Shown: positions 1 through 10,244, counted from the first letter of the stretch. The stretch: 64,000 nt of DNA from JADJPO01 sp963828555 (GCA_963828555.1 CAWHEL010000004.1:186001-250000), one strand, 5' to 3'. Numbers and translations are program-made. Notes: generated from the sequence alone by a model not told the origin.

Positions 1-497
1 AGCTCACCTTCCCGTTGGTCCGCGACCTGGTGGACGAGGTGGTCACGGTCGGCGAGGAGCAGATCTCCCGGGCACTGCTGCTGCTGCTGGAACGGGCCAA
101 GAGCGTGGTCGAGCCGGCCGGCGCGGTGGGGGTGGCCGCCCTGCTGGACGACGCGATCGGGCCCCGGCTCCAGGCGCCGGTGCTGGCGGTGCTCTCCGGG
201 GGGAACATCGACCCGCTGCTGATGCTGCGGGTGATCCGGCACGGGATGGCCGCGGCCGGGCGGTACCTGCAGCTGCGGCTGCGTCTGCAGGACCGGCCGG
301 GGGCGCTCGCGGCGCTGCTGGCCCTGCTGGCCGCGCAGGGCGCGAACGTGCTGGAGGTGGAGCACGTGCGCAGTGGTCCGCAGATGTCGGTGGACGAGGT
401 GGAGCTCGGACTACGCCTGGAGACCCTCGGCCACGCCCACTCCACCCAGGTCCTGGCCGCCCTGGAGCAGGCCAACTACCCCCGCCTCCCAGCCTGA
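1..497 (+). CDS. ilvA: threonine ammonia-lyase, C-terminal part (5' end outside window)
   Basis: The reading frame is open from the first bases, so this is the 3' end of a longer gene; about 164 residues are visible. The first half (VEPAGAVGVAALL, VLSGGNID) matches the end of the PLP-dependent fold II catalytic domain of threonine dehydratases. The last 80 residues form an ACT domain (RLRLQDRPGALAALLALLA, then GANVLEVEHVR). The enzyme deaminates threonine to 2-oxobutyrate, in the cytoplasm, for isoleucine synthesis or threonine catabolism. The single short ACT domain and the GGNID motif resemble the catabolic/actinobacterial IlvA-TdcB type rather than the long biosynthetic form. It converges on greA, with a strong inverted repeat between them. 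The PLP lysine lies upstream of the window, so activity cannot be judged. Confidence 0.9.
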   Translation, partial: LTFPLVRDLVDEVVTVGEEQISRALLLLLERAKSVVEPAGAVGVAALLDDAIGPRLQAPVLAVLSGGNIDPLLMLRVIRHGMAAAGRYLQLRLRLQDRPGALAALLALLAAQGANVLEVEHVRSGPQMSVDEVELGLRLETLGHAHSTQVLAALEQANYPRLPA

Positions 498-509
498 CCC
501 CACCCGAAC

Positions 510-593
510 AAACCTGCTCATGCTCCGCGGGGGTACATGCGCAAGCGCTTGCAGGGGCTGAAACATGTTCACCCGCGGAGCATGAGCAGGTTT
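510..593. terminator. long perfect inverted repeat, bidirectional terminator
   Basis: Two 22-bp arms (510-531 and 572-593) are perfect reverse complements around a 40-nt loop. The loop itself holds the 12-bp palindrome GCAAGCGCTTGC (541-552). The element fills the gap between the convergent ilvA stop (497) and greA stop (596), so it probably terminates both transcripts. No U-run follows, as is common in actinobacteria. The arm length is unusual for a simple terminator. Confidence 0.75.
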
Positions 594-595
594 GG

Positions 596-1087
596 TCAGC
601 CGGTGAACGGGGTGGCGGAGACGACCTTCACCGAGATCTGCTTGCCGTTGGGCGCGGTGTAGGTGCCGGTCTCGCCCACCTTGCGGCCGAGGATCGCCGA
701 GCCCAGCGGGCTCTTCTCGCTGTAGACGTCCAGGTCGGTGTCGCCGCCGACCTCGCGGTGCCCGAGCAGGAACGTCATCTCGTCGCCGGCCATGTCCACC
801 GTGACCACCATCCCCGGGGTGACGCTGCCGTCGGTGCTGGTCGGCGCATCTCCCACCTGGGCGTTCTGCAGCAGCTGACGCAGCTGGCGGATCCGTGCCT
901 CCCGCTTGCCCTGCTCCTCCTTGGCCGCGTGGTACCCGCCGTTCTCGCGCAGGTCGCCCTCCTGCCGAGCCTCCTCGATCTTCTTGGCGATCTCGGCGCG
1001 CCCGGGCCCGCTGAGGTGCTCCAGCTCGGTGTTCAGGCGGTCGAAGGCCTCCTGGGTCAGCCAGGTCACGGCGCTGGTCTCGGTCAC
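596..1087 (-). CDS. greA: transcription elongation factor GreA
   Basis: 163 residues, the usual GreA length. It rescues backtracked RNA polymerase by stimulating transcript cleavage through the secondary channel. The N-terminal coiled coil (TWLTQEAFDRLNTELEHL through the EARQEGDLRENGGYHAAKEEQ segment, with the conserved acidic tip D/E residues) is followed by the globular FKBP-like C-terminal domain (SPLGSAILGRKVGETGTY). I chose the GTG at 1087 because GGAG lies 7-10 bases upstream and the protein then begins MTETSAVTWLTQE as in mycobacterial GreA; an ATG at 1099 would add four residues. It lies next to a DUF4307 gene and near mca, as in M. tuberculosis Rv1080c-Rv1082. Confidence 0.96.
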   Translation of the reverse strand: MTETSAVTWLTQEAFDRLNTELEHLSGPGRAEIAKKIEEARQEGDLRENGGYHAAKEEQGKREARIRQLRQLLQNAQVGDAPTSTDGSVTPGMVVTVDMAGDEMTFLLGHREVGGDTDLDVYSEKSPLGSAILGRKVGETGTYTAPNGKQISVKVVSATPFTG

Positions 1088-1146
1088 GGGTAACTCCATA
1101 CGTCGGGGAAGCGAAAAAGAGGGGAAGCGGTCGAGGTTAGCAAGCG

Positions 1147-1551
1147 TCAGCTGAGCACGCAGGCCTTGATCCCGCCACCGGCGGCGAGTTCGACGGTGCG
1201 GATGGTGACGCTGGTGTTCAGCCGGCCGCTGTCGGTGGGGCCGAGCACGACGTCCTTGCGGCCCACCTCGGTCATCCGGTCGTTCACCGCGCGCACGGTG
1301 CAGGTGGCCTGCCGCCCTGGCGGAAGGGAAAGCTGGAAGTCGAACGTCGCGCTGCCCGGCGTGAGTGAGGCAGCGTCCATGCCGCGCTCCGTCCACTCGA
1401 CGTTTCCTCGGCTGCGCCCCGCGGCCGCCCAGGCGATGAAGGCCACGGCGACCACGACGAACACCACGAAGGCAGCCGTCAGCCGGCGCCGGTTCGCCAC
1501 CGGGTCGGCGGACCGGCCGTAGCGCTCAGCCAGCATCTCAGGCGTTGTCAT
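1147..1551 (-). CDS. DUF4307 family membrane protein
   Basis: 134 residues from the ATG at 1551 (MTTPEMLAERYGRS). One transmembrane helix (about residues 26-46, AAFVVFVVVAVAFIAWAA) is followed by an extracytoplasmic beta-rich domain ending in a Cys three residues before the end. The N-terminal AERYGR motif and the position between greA and mca identify the actinobacterial DUF4307 family (Rv1081c in M. tuberculosis); no biochemical function is established. Upstream in-frame starts exist, but they would overlap the divergent mca start region and lack homology. It is transcribed in the same direction as greA, about 60 bp upstream of it, and may share its transcript. Confidence 0.85.
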   Translation of the reverse strand: MTTPEMLAERYGRSADPVANRRRLTAAFVVFVVVAVAFIAWAAAGRSRGNVEWTERGMDAASLTPGSATFDFQLSLPPGRQATCTVRAVNDRMTEVGRKDVVLGPTDSGRLNTSVTIRTVELAAGGGIKACVLS

Positions 1552-1688
1552 CGGGCGGGCGCCCCTCTCGGTGGTGATCGCCTGGGTGCTGGTCTGCATC
1601 CGCTGTGCATCGGCAGGACCAGCATCGGCCATGATGGGTGTTCTGAGGATTGTCTCGCGACGTGGTTCCACCTGACCAGGAGGTGACG

Positions 1689-2579
1689 GTGTCGGACCGG
1701 CTACGGCTGATGGCGGTGCACGCACATCCGGACGACGAGTCCAGCAAGGGGGCCGCCACGCTGGCGCGCTACGCCGCCGAGGGCGCCGACGTCATGGTGG
1801 TCACCTGCACCGGTGGCGAGCGCGGCGACGTGCTCAACCCGGCGCTGAAGGAGGACCCCGACCTGCTGCGGGACATCGCCGAGTTCCGCCGGCACGAGAT
1901 GGCCCGCGCGGTCGCCGTGCTCGGCGTCCGGCACGAGTGGTTGGGCTTCGTCGACTCGGGCCTGCCCGAGGGCGACCCCCCGCCGCCCCTGCCGGCCGGG
2001 TGCTTCGCCCTGGAACCGGTCGAGGTCGCCGTCGCGCCGTTGGTGCGACTGATCCGCGACTTCAAGCCCCACGTGATCACGACCTACGACGAGCAGGGCG
2101 GGTACCCGCACCCCGATCACATCATGTGTCACAAGGTCTCCGTCGAGGCCTTCGACGCCGCGGCTGACCCCGACCGTTACCCGCACGCGGGACCGGCCTG
2201 GCAGCCGCTGAAGCTCTACTACGACCGGGTTTTCTCCTGGGCGAAGACCATGGCAATGCACACGGCGATCCTGGAGGCCGGGCTGGTCTCGCCGTTCGCC
2301 GAGTGGGTGGAGAAGCGGGCCGCCGACCCGGAGTGGAGCGAGCCGGACCAGCCGATCACCACCCGGATCAGCTGCGGGGACTATTTCGAGGTCAGGGACC
2401 GGGCGCTGCTGGCCCACGCCACCCAGATCGACCCGGACGGGTGGTTCTTCTCCATCCCGCTGGAGCTGCAGCAGCAGGTCTGGCCCACCGAGGACTACCA
2501 GCTGGTGCGCTCGCTGGTGGATGCGCCGACCCCCGAGGACGACCTGTTCGCGGGGGTACGAGAACGAGTGAGGGTGTGA
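1689..2579 (+). CDS. mca: mycothiol S-conjugate amidase
   Basis: 296 residues, usual for Mca (about 290). It hydrolyses mycothiol S-conjugates to glucosaminyl-inositol and a mercapturic acid that is exported; this is cytoplasmic detoxification. The zinc-binding HPDDE motif is at the N terminus (AVHAHPDDESSKG), the second zinc ligand is in YPHPDH, and Mca-type residues follow (KLYYDRVFSWAKTMAMH, HATQIDPDGWFF). The C-terminal WPTEDYQL-EDDLFAG region separates it from the shorter MshB. The GTG at 1689 has AGGAGG five bases upstream, which decides the start over an in-frame GTG two codons earlier. It is divergent from DUF4307 and followed five bases later by a small membrane protein. The MshB paralogue is at 57.4 kb. 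Confidence 0.95.
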   Translation: MSDRLRLMAVHAHPDDESSKGAATLARYAAEGADVMVVTCTGGERGDVLNPALKEDPDLLRDIAEFRRHEMARAVAVLGVRHEWLGFVDSGLPEGDPPPPLPAGCFALEPVEVAVAPLVRLIRDFKPHVITTYDEQGGYPHPDHIMCHKVSVEAFDAAADPDRYPHAGPAWQPLKLYYDRVFSWAKTMAMHTAILEAGLVSPFAEWVEKRAADPEWSEPDQPITTRISCGDYFEVRDRALLAHATQIDPDGWFFSIPLELQQQVWPTEDYQLVRSLVDAPTPEDDLFAGVRERVRV

Positions 2580-2584
2580 CGGCA

Positions 2585-2794
2585 ATGCTGTCGGCTCTAG
2601 CGGCTTCGATCATGGCTGTGGACGCGGATGACCCCCGGGGGTTCGGTCCCGGCTGGTTGGGCTTCCTGGTCCTGTTCCTGATGGCTGTGGCCACCTACCT
2701 GTTGATCCGGAGCATGACCGGGCACCTGCGCAAGGTGCGGTACAGCCCCGAGCCCGACGCACCGCGCGCGGACGACGCCCAGCCACCGGCCTAG
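2585..2794 (+). CDS. small single-pass membrane protein downstream of mca
   Basis: 69 residues, starting at ATG 2585, five bases after the mca stop, so it is probably co-transcribed and translationally coupled. It has a short N-terminal segment, one hydrophobic helix (about residues 24-42, GWLGFLVLFLMAVATYLLI), then a basic and proline/acid-rich cytoplasmic tail (RKVRYSPEPDAPRADDAQ). The same small gene follows mca in many actinobacteria (Rv1083 in M. tuberculosis). Its function is unknown. Confidence 0.75.
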   Translation: MLSALAASIMAVDADDPRGFGPGWLGFLVLFLMAVATYLLIRSMTGHLRKVRYSPEPDAPRADDAQPPA

Positions 2795-2820
2795 ACCGGC
2801 GGCTCCGGCCGCGGCTGCGT

Positions 2821-3327
2821 TCAGGCGTGGCGCGCCCGGTGATGATCGGCGGCCACGGTGTGCACGAAGTCCACCTGCTCCTGGGTGTCTGGAACCCGCA
2901 GGCCGCGTGCGGCGGTGATCCGCTGCCAGGCGTCGTCCGCCGTCACGCCCTCCAGCACCAGGATGGTGGCCGCCAGGGTGGATGCACGGCCGATACCCGT
3001 CCGGCAGTGCACGGCCACCTCGCGCCCCTCAGCCAGGTCGGCCAGCAGCTCCGAGGCCAGAGCCAGCGTGGCGACCCGGGCCGGCACCGACAGATCTGCC
3101 GTGGGCAGCCGGCGGAAGCTCAGGCCGGCCGCCCGGGCCAGCCGCTGCTCGTCGTCCAGGTGCAGTTCGTGCTCCTCGGCCTCGGTGAGCAGGCTGACCA
3201 GCACGTCGACCCCGGCCCGGGAGAGCCCGCCCATCTCGTCGGCCAGCCAGTCCCCACCGCGCGGGTGCGCCATGGTGGACAGGCGGCCGGGGAGGGCCCG
3301 CTGGATGGTGAACAGCGTCGGCAGCAT
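2821..3327 (-). CDS. protein-tyrosine/dual-specificity phosphatase family protein
   Basis: 168 residues. The CX5R signature loop is complete (VHCRTGIGRAS, about residues 107-117), with a conserved aspartate-containing segment upstream, so a cysteine-dependent phosphatase fold is expected. Starting GG-DWLADEM and short helices, it resembles the small bacterial DSP/ADP-ribosyl-phosphatase-like proteins rather than low-molecular-weight PTPs. The substrate is unknown. It lies alone, convergent with the mca operon, and its start is 70 bp from the divergent YyaL-like gene. Confidence 0.8.
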   Translation of the reverse strand: MLPTLFTIQRALPGRLSTMAHPRGGDWLADEMGGLSRAGVDVLVSLLTEAEEHELHLDDEQRLARAAGLSFRRLPTADLSVPARVATLALASELLADLAEGREVAVHCRTGIGRASTLAATILVLEGVTADDAWQRITAARGLRVPDTQEQVDFVHTVAADHHRARHA

Positions 3328-3397
3328 GGCCCATCATGGCAGCCGCGGCGGCGGTCCACCTCGGGCCGTCCGGCCCGACGGGTGCCAGACTGAGCCG

Positions 3398-5563
<2,166 letters not shown>

Positions 5564-5690
5564 CCCACGCACCGCGAACCCGCCATCTCATCGCCGCCCA
5601 GGTCCGCCGTCCGCTCCGCGTCTGCGCCCAGCGCCCAACTCTGATCTTCGTGCACGCTGCAAGGATCTCCATTTCGGGTTGCGCAGCGTT

Positions 5691-5712
5691 GTAAGTGAGT
5701 AATTATCGTTAC
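5691..5712 (+). promoter_or_regulatory. AT-rich dyad just upstream of the start at 5713
   Basis: An AT-rich 22-bp stretch in GC-rich surroundings carries GTAA and TTAC half-sites at its ends (5691-5694, 5709-5712) around a central TAATTA palindrome (5700-5705). It abuts the start codon of the next gene, so a repressor-type operator or an extended -10 region is plausible. The assignment is inference from symmetry and composition only. Confidence 0.35.
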
Positions 5713-6249
5713 ATGAGCAAACAGGAAAGCACTGCAGACACGATCTCGGCGTGGTTCGGGCAGCGGCTGCCCGAGGAATGGGTGGCCCGGCCCAGTGAGA
5801 TCACCGTCGACCGGGAGGAGATCACCGTCGTCCTCGCGCTCGCCGGGCCCGAGTACGACGCCGAGGCGACCGAGGCTGCGCGCGCCGAGGCGGTGGCCGG
5901 CTACCTGGCCCGCTGGCGGTCGGACACCCGGGCCCAGCGGATCGCGATCGCCCGCGAGGCCGAGCACCGGTTCGAGCGCAAGGTCGCCTGGGGCGCGCAG
6001 GTCTTCGAACACCACGAGCTGTTCACCCATCTTGCCGTGCCGGTGATGACTCGGCTGCGCCAGGGCGAACGGCAGGTGCTCGACACCCTGGTGGACGCCG
6101 GCGTGGCGCGCTCGCGCGCGCATGCCCTCGCCTGGTGTGTGCGGCTGGTGGGGGAGAACACCGAGACCTGGCTGCGCGACCTGCGCGAGGCGATGGAGTC
6201 TGTTGCCAAGGTCCGCCAGGCAGGGCCGGCCGGGTCAGGCGCTCTGTAG
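5713..6249 (+). CDS. conserved hypothetical protein of actinobacterial type
   Basis: 178 residues from ATG 5713 (MSKQESTADTISAWFGQRLPEEW). I do not recognise a named domain. The N-terminal half is acidic with a short beta-strand pattern (EITVDREEITVVLAL); the middle is a strongly charged helix (EAARAEAVAGYLARWR then REAEHRFERKVAW); the C-terminal half (VPVMTRLRQGERQVLDTLVDAGVARSRAHALAWCVRLV) looks like a helical DNA-binding-like or coiled segment. No signal peptide or membrane segment is present. An alternative in-frame start six codons earlier lies inside the upstream dyad. The 3' end overlaps the convergent HD-domain gene by 15 bp. Confidence 0.7.
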   Translation: MSKQESTADTISAWFGQRLPEEWVARPSEITVDREEITVVLALAGPEYDAEATEAARAEAVAGYLARWRSDTRAQRIAIAREAEHRFERKVAWGAQVFEHHELFTHLAVPVMTRLRQGERQVLDTLVDAGVARSRAHALAWCVRLVGENTETWLRDLREAMESVAKVRQAGPAGSGAL

Positions 6250-6804
6250 CGCCGGGCGCAGGCCTTCGAGGCGTCGCTCGGTGCGGTGCACGGCAGCGAT
6301 CAGGGGTTCGCGCCGGGCGGCCCGGGCCTTGATCGTGGCCGGTCCGTCCCCGGCGTGGATCAGCTCCAGGTCGTCGAGCCGGGCGCGCAGGCTGGGTCGC
6401 CGGCCGTCGTGCCCGGCTGCCAGGTCCGCGTAGACCAGGGCATCGGCAACGGCGCCGTCCTCGCGGGTGAACCCCTCGAGCAGGTGGGCCTTGCCGCAGG
6501 CCGCGGCCATCATCTGGGCCTCGGAGTGGTGGGCGACCAGGGCGGTCAGCCGTTCCGGCCAGCCCAGTTCCCGCAGCATCAGGGCGCCGTCCACGGGGTG
6601 GAAAGCCACCCGCTGAGCCTGGGCGGCATAGCCGATGTCGTGCAGCCAGGCCGCACAGATCAGCAGTTCACGGTCGAGCGGGCCGGCCACCGTCGCGATC
6701 TCCTCGGCGTGCCGGGCGGTCGCCTGGACGTGCAGCCAGAGGTTCCCCAGGGGGGCCAGATGTAGGTGGGCGAGCGATCGAGCGGCTGCGACGTCGTGCA
6801 GCAC
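6235..6804 (-). CDS. HD-domain phosphohydrolase-like protein
   Basis: 189 residues. The pattern of an HD metal-dependent phosphohydrolase is visible: an upstream His (HVQATARHAEEIA), the H-D doublet in LLICAAWLHDIGY (about residues 48-60), then a conserved H-H in TALVAHHSEA and a downstream Asp in DALVYADLAAG. Such proteins hydrolyse nucleotides or other phosphate esters in the cytoplasm; the substrate is unknown. It is convergent with the hypothetical gene at 5713 and reads away from hemolysin III. A sigma-type promoter with a dyad lies upstream. GGAAAGGA near the start is a reasonable ribosome binding site. Confidence 0.8.
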   Translation of the reverse strand: MLHDVAAARSLAHLHLAPLGNLWLHVQATARHAEEIATVAGPLDRELLICAAWLHDIGYAAQAQRVAFHPVDGALMLRELGWPERLTALVAHHSEAQMMAAACGKAHLLEGFTREDGAVADALVYADLAAGHDGRRPSLRARLDDLELIHAGDGPATIKARAARREPLIAAVHRTERRLEGLRPALQSA

Positions 6805-6867
6805 CTGGAGTCCTTTCCTGGTCGTTCACTGAGATGCGCGCCGTCGGGCAATCTCCAGATCTACCGT

Positions 6868-6901
6868 TCTATGTCGACGCTAGACCTGTCACAGTCAAGT
6901 C
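6868..6901 (-). promoter_or_regulatory. candidate promoter with overlapping dyad for the HD-domain gene
   Basis: Read on the minus strand there is a -35-like TTGACT (6893-6898) and, 19 bases downstream, a -10-like CATAGA (6868-6873). A 19-bp dyad, GACTTGAC-TGT-GACAGGTC (6883-6901), overlaps the -35 box. A 19-bp spacer with a dyad is typical of MerR-family controlled promoters, but no such regulator is encoded nearby, so the regulator is unknown. Confidence 0.4.
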
Positions 6902-6981
6902 CCCAAGCCCAAACACGCATTCGGGTGATGGCGGCCCGGCGAACTCCTGATGACGTGAGCGCTGGCTGAGGCCGAGGCATC

Positions 6982-7641
6982 TCAGGCAGGCAGGGTGCGC
7001 ACGGCGATGCCGACGCCGACACAGTGGGCCGCGAACGCGGCCACGGTCAGGGCGTGGAACAGCTCGTGGAAACCGAACCAGCGTGGGGAGAAGTTGGGCC
7101 GGCGCAGCCCGTAGATGATGCCGCCGGCGGTGTAGAGGAGTCCTCCGGTCAGCGCCAGGGCGAGCACCGCCGGCCGCCCGCCGGCCAGGAAGTCGGGCAG
7201 GAAGGCCACCGCTGCCCAGCCCAGCAGGATGTAGGTGGGGGTGTACAGCCAGCGCGGGGCCTTCAACCAGAACACCCGGAACAGCACCCCGGCGATGGCT
7301 CCGCTCCACACCAGGGCGAGCAGGGTGCGAGCAGGCCCCGGTGGCAGCAGCAGCACGCTGAACGGGGTGTAGCTGCCGGCGATCACCAGGAAGATGCTGG
7401 CGTGGTCCAGGCGGCGCAACACGGCGTGCGCGCGCGGACCCCAGTTGCCGCGGTGGAAGGTGGCGCTGACCGCGAACAGCAGCGCTGCCGAGCCGGCGAA
7501 GATCGCCACCGCGATCCTCGTGGAGGTGTCGCGGGCCAGGAACATGAGCACGATGCCGAACCCGACCGCGGCCGGGAAGGTGGCCGCGTGCAGCCACCCC
7601 CGCAGATGGGGCCGGTCGGGCCGGCTCAGCATGTCCCGCAT
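6982..7641 (-). CDS. hemolysin III / PAQR family integral membrane protein
   Basis: 219 residues with seven predicted membrane helices, the family's usual size. Family motifs are present: SATFHRGNWG after the second helix, a conserved LDHASIFLVIAGSYTPF segment, and the C-terminal HELFHALTVAAFAAH, which together supply the metal-binding Ser/Asp/His set of PAQR-type hydrolases. Despite the name, haemolysis is not the likely native role; members affect membrane lipid homeostasis. ATGs at 7641 and 7632 are both possible. The position next to the short Z-prenyl synthase reproduces M. tuberculosis Rv1085c-Rv1086. Confidence 0.93.
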   Translation of the reverse strand: MRDMLSRPDRPHLRGWLHAATFPAAVGFGIVLMFLARDTSTRIAVAIFAGSAALLFAVSATFHRGNWGPRAHAVLRRLDHASIFLVIAGSYTPFSVLLLPPGPARTLLALVWSGAIAGVLFRVFWLKAPRWLYTPTYILLGWAAVAFLPDFLAGGRPAVLALALTGGLLYTAGGIIYGLRRPNFSPRWFGFHELFHALTVAAFAAHCVGVGIAVRTLPA

Positions 7642-7653
7642 GGCGTGGATCCT

Positions 7654-7677
7654 ATCTTACGGTTACGTAGGTTACCG
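7654..7677 (-). promoter_or_regulatory. candidate promoter/operator of hemolysin III gene
   Basis: On the minus strand TAAGAT (7654-7659) lies 12 bases upstream of the ATG at 7641 and fits a -10 box. Immediately upstream is an AT-rich block in which GGTTAC occurs twice on the plus strand (7661-7666 and 7670-7675) around TACGTA, the kind of repeat bound by TetR-like regulators. No -35 is obvious. Inference only. Confidence 0.4.
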
Positions 7678-7885
7678 ATGGGTAGTGGGGGCGAGAACAC
7701 TGCCGAGCTGTCGGGAGTGTGCGCGACCTGCCAGCCGCGAGTAGGCGACTGGCGATCATCCTGATACCAACCGGGCGGGTCGGCCTGTCGAGCGGGCGCC
7801 GCACACTGCCGGGCAGCGGTACCGTGAAGACCTGGATTGCCCGGTGGCGCGTGATGCCCGGGCGCCGGTTGCGAGGGGTGGGCAG

Positions 7886-8647
7886 ATGGGTCTGCGCGCG
7901 CTGGTCTACGGCCTGTACGAGCGCCGTCTCGCCGCTTCCCTCACCCCGGAATCGATTCCCCGGCACGTTGGTGTCCTGGTCGACGGCAACCGTCGATGGG
8001 CCCGCGCCTACGGCACCGACACGAGTGCGGGCCACCGGGCCGGAGCGGCCAATGTGCTGGAGTTCCTGGGCTGGTGTGAGGAGGTCGGCGTCGAGCGGGT
8101 GACCCTGTGGCTGCTCTCGACCGACAACCTGTCCCGCCCCTCGGGCGAGCTGTCCGCCCTGCTGGAGATCATCGAGGACTTGGTGGGCAGGATCGCCGCG
8201 ACCGGGCGGTGGCGGGTGCACCCGGTCGGCTCGCTCGATCTGCTCCCGGCCCATCTGGCCCACGTGCTCAAGGAACACGAGGACGCCACCCGCGACGTGT
8301 CCGGGCTGCACGTCAACGTGGCGGTCGGGTACGGCGGACGACGCGAGATCGCGGACGCCGTCCGCTCGCTGCTGCATCAGCACGCCGCGGAAGGGACCTC
8401 GATCGAGCAGGTCGCCGAGTTCCTCGACGTGGAGCACATCGCCGCCCACCTGTACACCCGGGGTCAGCCCGACCCCGACCTGGTGATCCGCACCTCCGGG
8501 GAGCAGCGCCTGTCCGGCTTCCTGCTCTGGCAGAGCGCGCACAGCGAGTTCTACTTCTGCGAGGCGCTCTGGCCGGATTTCCGCAAGGTCGACTTCCTGC
8601 GCGCCCTGCGCTCCTACGCCCTGCGTGAGCGGCGCTTCGGCTCCTGA
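7886..8647 (+). CDS. uppS: cis-prenyltransferase (isoprenyl diphosphate synthase, short Z-type)
   Basis: 253 residues. It condenses isopentenyl diphosphate with an allylic diphosphate to a Z-prenyl product, as UppS or the omega,E,Z-FPP synthase Rv1086 do for decaprenyl/undecaprenyl carriers of the cell wall. The catalytic Asp33 is in VGVLVDGNRRWAR; the other signatures are STDNLSRP, RTSGEQRLSGFLLWQSAHSEFYF and the conserved Arg cluster. The ATG at 7886 follows GAGGGG and gives MGLRALVYGLYERRL, matching the N-terminal extension of Rv1086-type enzymes. Product chain length cannot be read from sequence. The gene is preceded by hemolysin III (divergent) and followed by phoH2. Confidence 0.92.
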   Translation: MGLRALVYGLYERRLAASLTPESIPRHVGVLVDGNRRWARAYGTDTSAGHRAGAANVLEFLGWCEEVGVERVTLWLLSTDNLSRPSGELSALLEIIEDLVGRIAATGRWRVHPVGSLDLLPAHLAHVLKEHEDATRDVSGLHVNVAVGYGGRREIADAVRSLLHQHAAEGTSIEQVAEFLDVEHIAAHLYTRGQPDPDLVIRTSGEQRLSGFLLWQSAHSEFYFCEALWPDFRKVDFLRALRSYALRERRFGS

Positions 8648-8792
8648 GCCGCCCGTCGTTGTACGGCATGGGTGCCCTCGACGCACCCCGAGACTCATGT
8701 GATCTGGGTCGTAGCGTTCTGCCCCCACCGATGTCACGCTCGTTGCTGGGACGTGACGACGAGGTGCCTCGGCGCCTCGGATGGGAGTCGCA

Positions 8793-10127
8793 ATGGACAG
8801 CACCCGGCGTTCCACCCGACCGGCGGTGCGCACCGGTCCGCAACGCACCTTCGTTCTGGACACATCCGTGCTCCTGGCCGACCCGCGGGCGCTGACCCGG
8901 TTCGCCGAGCACGAAGTGGTGCTCCCGGTGGTGGTGATCATCGAGCTGGAGGCGAAGCGGAACCACCCCGAGCTCGGCTACTTCGCGCGACAGGCGTTGC
9001 GCATGCTGGACGACATGCGGGTGCAGTACGGCCGGCTCGATGCGCCGATCCCCATCGGCACCAGGGGCGGGCAGCTGCGGGTGGAGCTCAACCACGCCGA
9101 TCCTGGGGTGCTCCCGGCCGGTTTCCGGATGGGCGACAACGACAGCCGGATCCTCGCTGTGGCCCGCAGCCTGGCGGCGGACGGACGGCACGTCACCCTG
9201 GTCAGCAAGGACCTGCCGATGCGGGTCAAGGCCTCGGCGGTGGGCCTGGAGGCCGAGGAGTACGAGCCGGAGAACCCGGTCGAGAGCGGCTGGACCGGCA
9301 TCGCCGAGCTGGAGATCTCGGCCGAGGAGATGGCCTCGCTCTATGCCGAGCAGGGCCTGGAGGTGGCGGCGGCCCAGGACCTGCCCTGCCACACCGGGCT
9401 GGTGCTGCTCTCTCCGCGTGGTTCGGCCCTGGGCCGGGTCACCGCGGACAAGCAGGTCCGCCTGGTGCGCGGTGACCGGGACGTGTTCGGGGTGCACGGG
9501 CGCAGCGCCGAACAGCGGATCGCGGTCGAGCTGCTGCTCGACTCCGAAATCGGCATCGTCTCCCTGGGCGGGCGCGCCGGTACGGGCAAGTCGGCCCTGG
9601 CGCTGTGCGCCGGCCTGGAGTCGGTGATGGAGCGCCGCCAGCACCGCAAGGTGATGGTGTTTCGCCCGTTGTACGCCGTCGGTGGGCAGGACCTCGGCTA
9701 CCTGCCCGGCACCGAGGCGGAGAAGATGAACCCCTGGGGGCAGGCGGTGTTCGACACCCTTGGCGCCCTGGTCTCCCAGGAGGTCGTCGAAGAGGTCATC
9801 GACCGCGGCATGCTCGAGGTGCTGCCGCTGACCCACATCCGTGGACGGTCGCTGCACGACGCCTATGTCGTGGTCGACGAGGCGCAGTCGCTGGAGCGCA
9901 ACGTGCTGCTCACCGTGCTGTCCAGGGTGGGGCAGAACAGCCGAGTGGTGCTCACCCACGACGTCGCCCAGCGGGACAACCTCCGGGTCGGTCGGCACGA
10001 CGGCGTCGCAGCGGTGATCGAGGCGCTCAAGGGGCACCCGCTGTTCGCCCACGTGACCCTGACGCGATCCGAACGCTCGCCGGTCGCCGCGCTGGTCACA
10101 GAGATGCTGGAGGGGCTGGAGCCCTGA
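8793..10127 (+). CDS. phoH2: PhoH2: PIN-domain/PhoH ATPase fusion
   Basis: 444 residues. The N-terminal PIN RNase domain (residues about 10-140) shows the acidic metal set: VLDTSVLLADP, VVIIELEAKR, GDNDSRILAVA and SKDLPMRVKA. The C-terminal PhoH ATPase has Walker A GRAGTGKSAL at about residue 260 and Walker B VVVDEAQS at about 358. PhoH2 proteins are ATP-dependent RNA-unwinding ribonucleases. ATG 8793 has GGGAG six bases upstream; an ATG four codons earlier is less well placed. Some PhoH2 genes carry an upstream antitoxin-like phoAT; I see no clear one in the 145 bp between uppS and this gene. Confidence 0.95.
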   Translation: MDSTRRSTRPAVRTGPQRTFVLDTSVLLADPRALTRFAEHEVVLPVVVIIELEAKRNHPELGYFARQALRMLDDMRVQYGRLDAPIPIGTRGGQLRVELNHADPGVLPAGFRMGDNDSRILAVARSLAADGRHVTLVSKDLPMRVKASAVGLEAEEYEPENPVESGWTGIAELEISAEEMASLYAEQGLEVAAAQDLPCHTGLVLLSPRGSALGRVTADKQVRLVRGDRDVFGVHGRSAEQRIAVELLLDSEIGIVSLGGRAGTGKSALALCAGLESVMERRQHRKVMVFRPLYAVGGQDLGYLPGTEAEKMNPWGQAVFDTLGALVSQEVVEEVIDRGMLEVLPLTHIRGRSLHDAYVVVDEAQSLERNVLLTVLSRVGQNSRVVLTHDVAQRDNLRVGRHDGVAAVIEALKGHPLFAHVTLTRSERSPVAALVTEMLEGLEP

Positions 10128-10209
10128 CCCTGAGCAGCCCAATGCGCTACTCACCGTAATATCACGATCACATATCGCCGTACTCCCCATGGGCTGCGCC
10201 GTGGCGTCC

Positions 10210-10244
10210 GGGGGTGGGCGAGGCTCGCGCTCGGACCCACCCCC
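10210..10244 (+). terminator. stem-loop terminator downstream of phoH2
   Basis: Nine-base perfect arms GGGGGTGGG (10210-10218) and CCCACCCCC (10236-10244) enclose a 17-base loop that can form a small CGAG/CTCG inner stem. It lies 83 bases after the phoH2 stop with no gene in between, as expected of an intrinsic terminator without U-tract. Confidence 0.6.
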
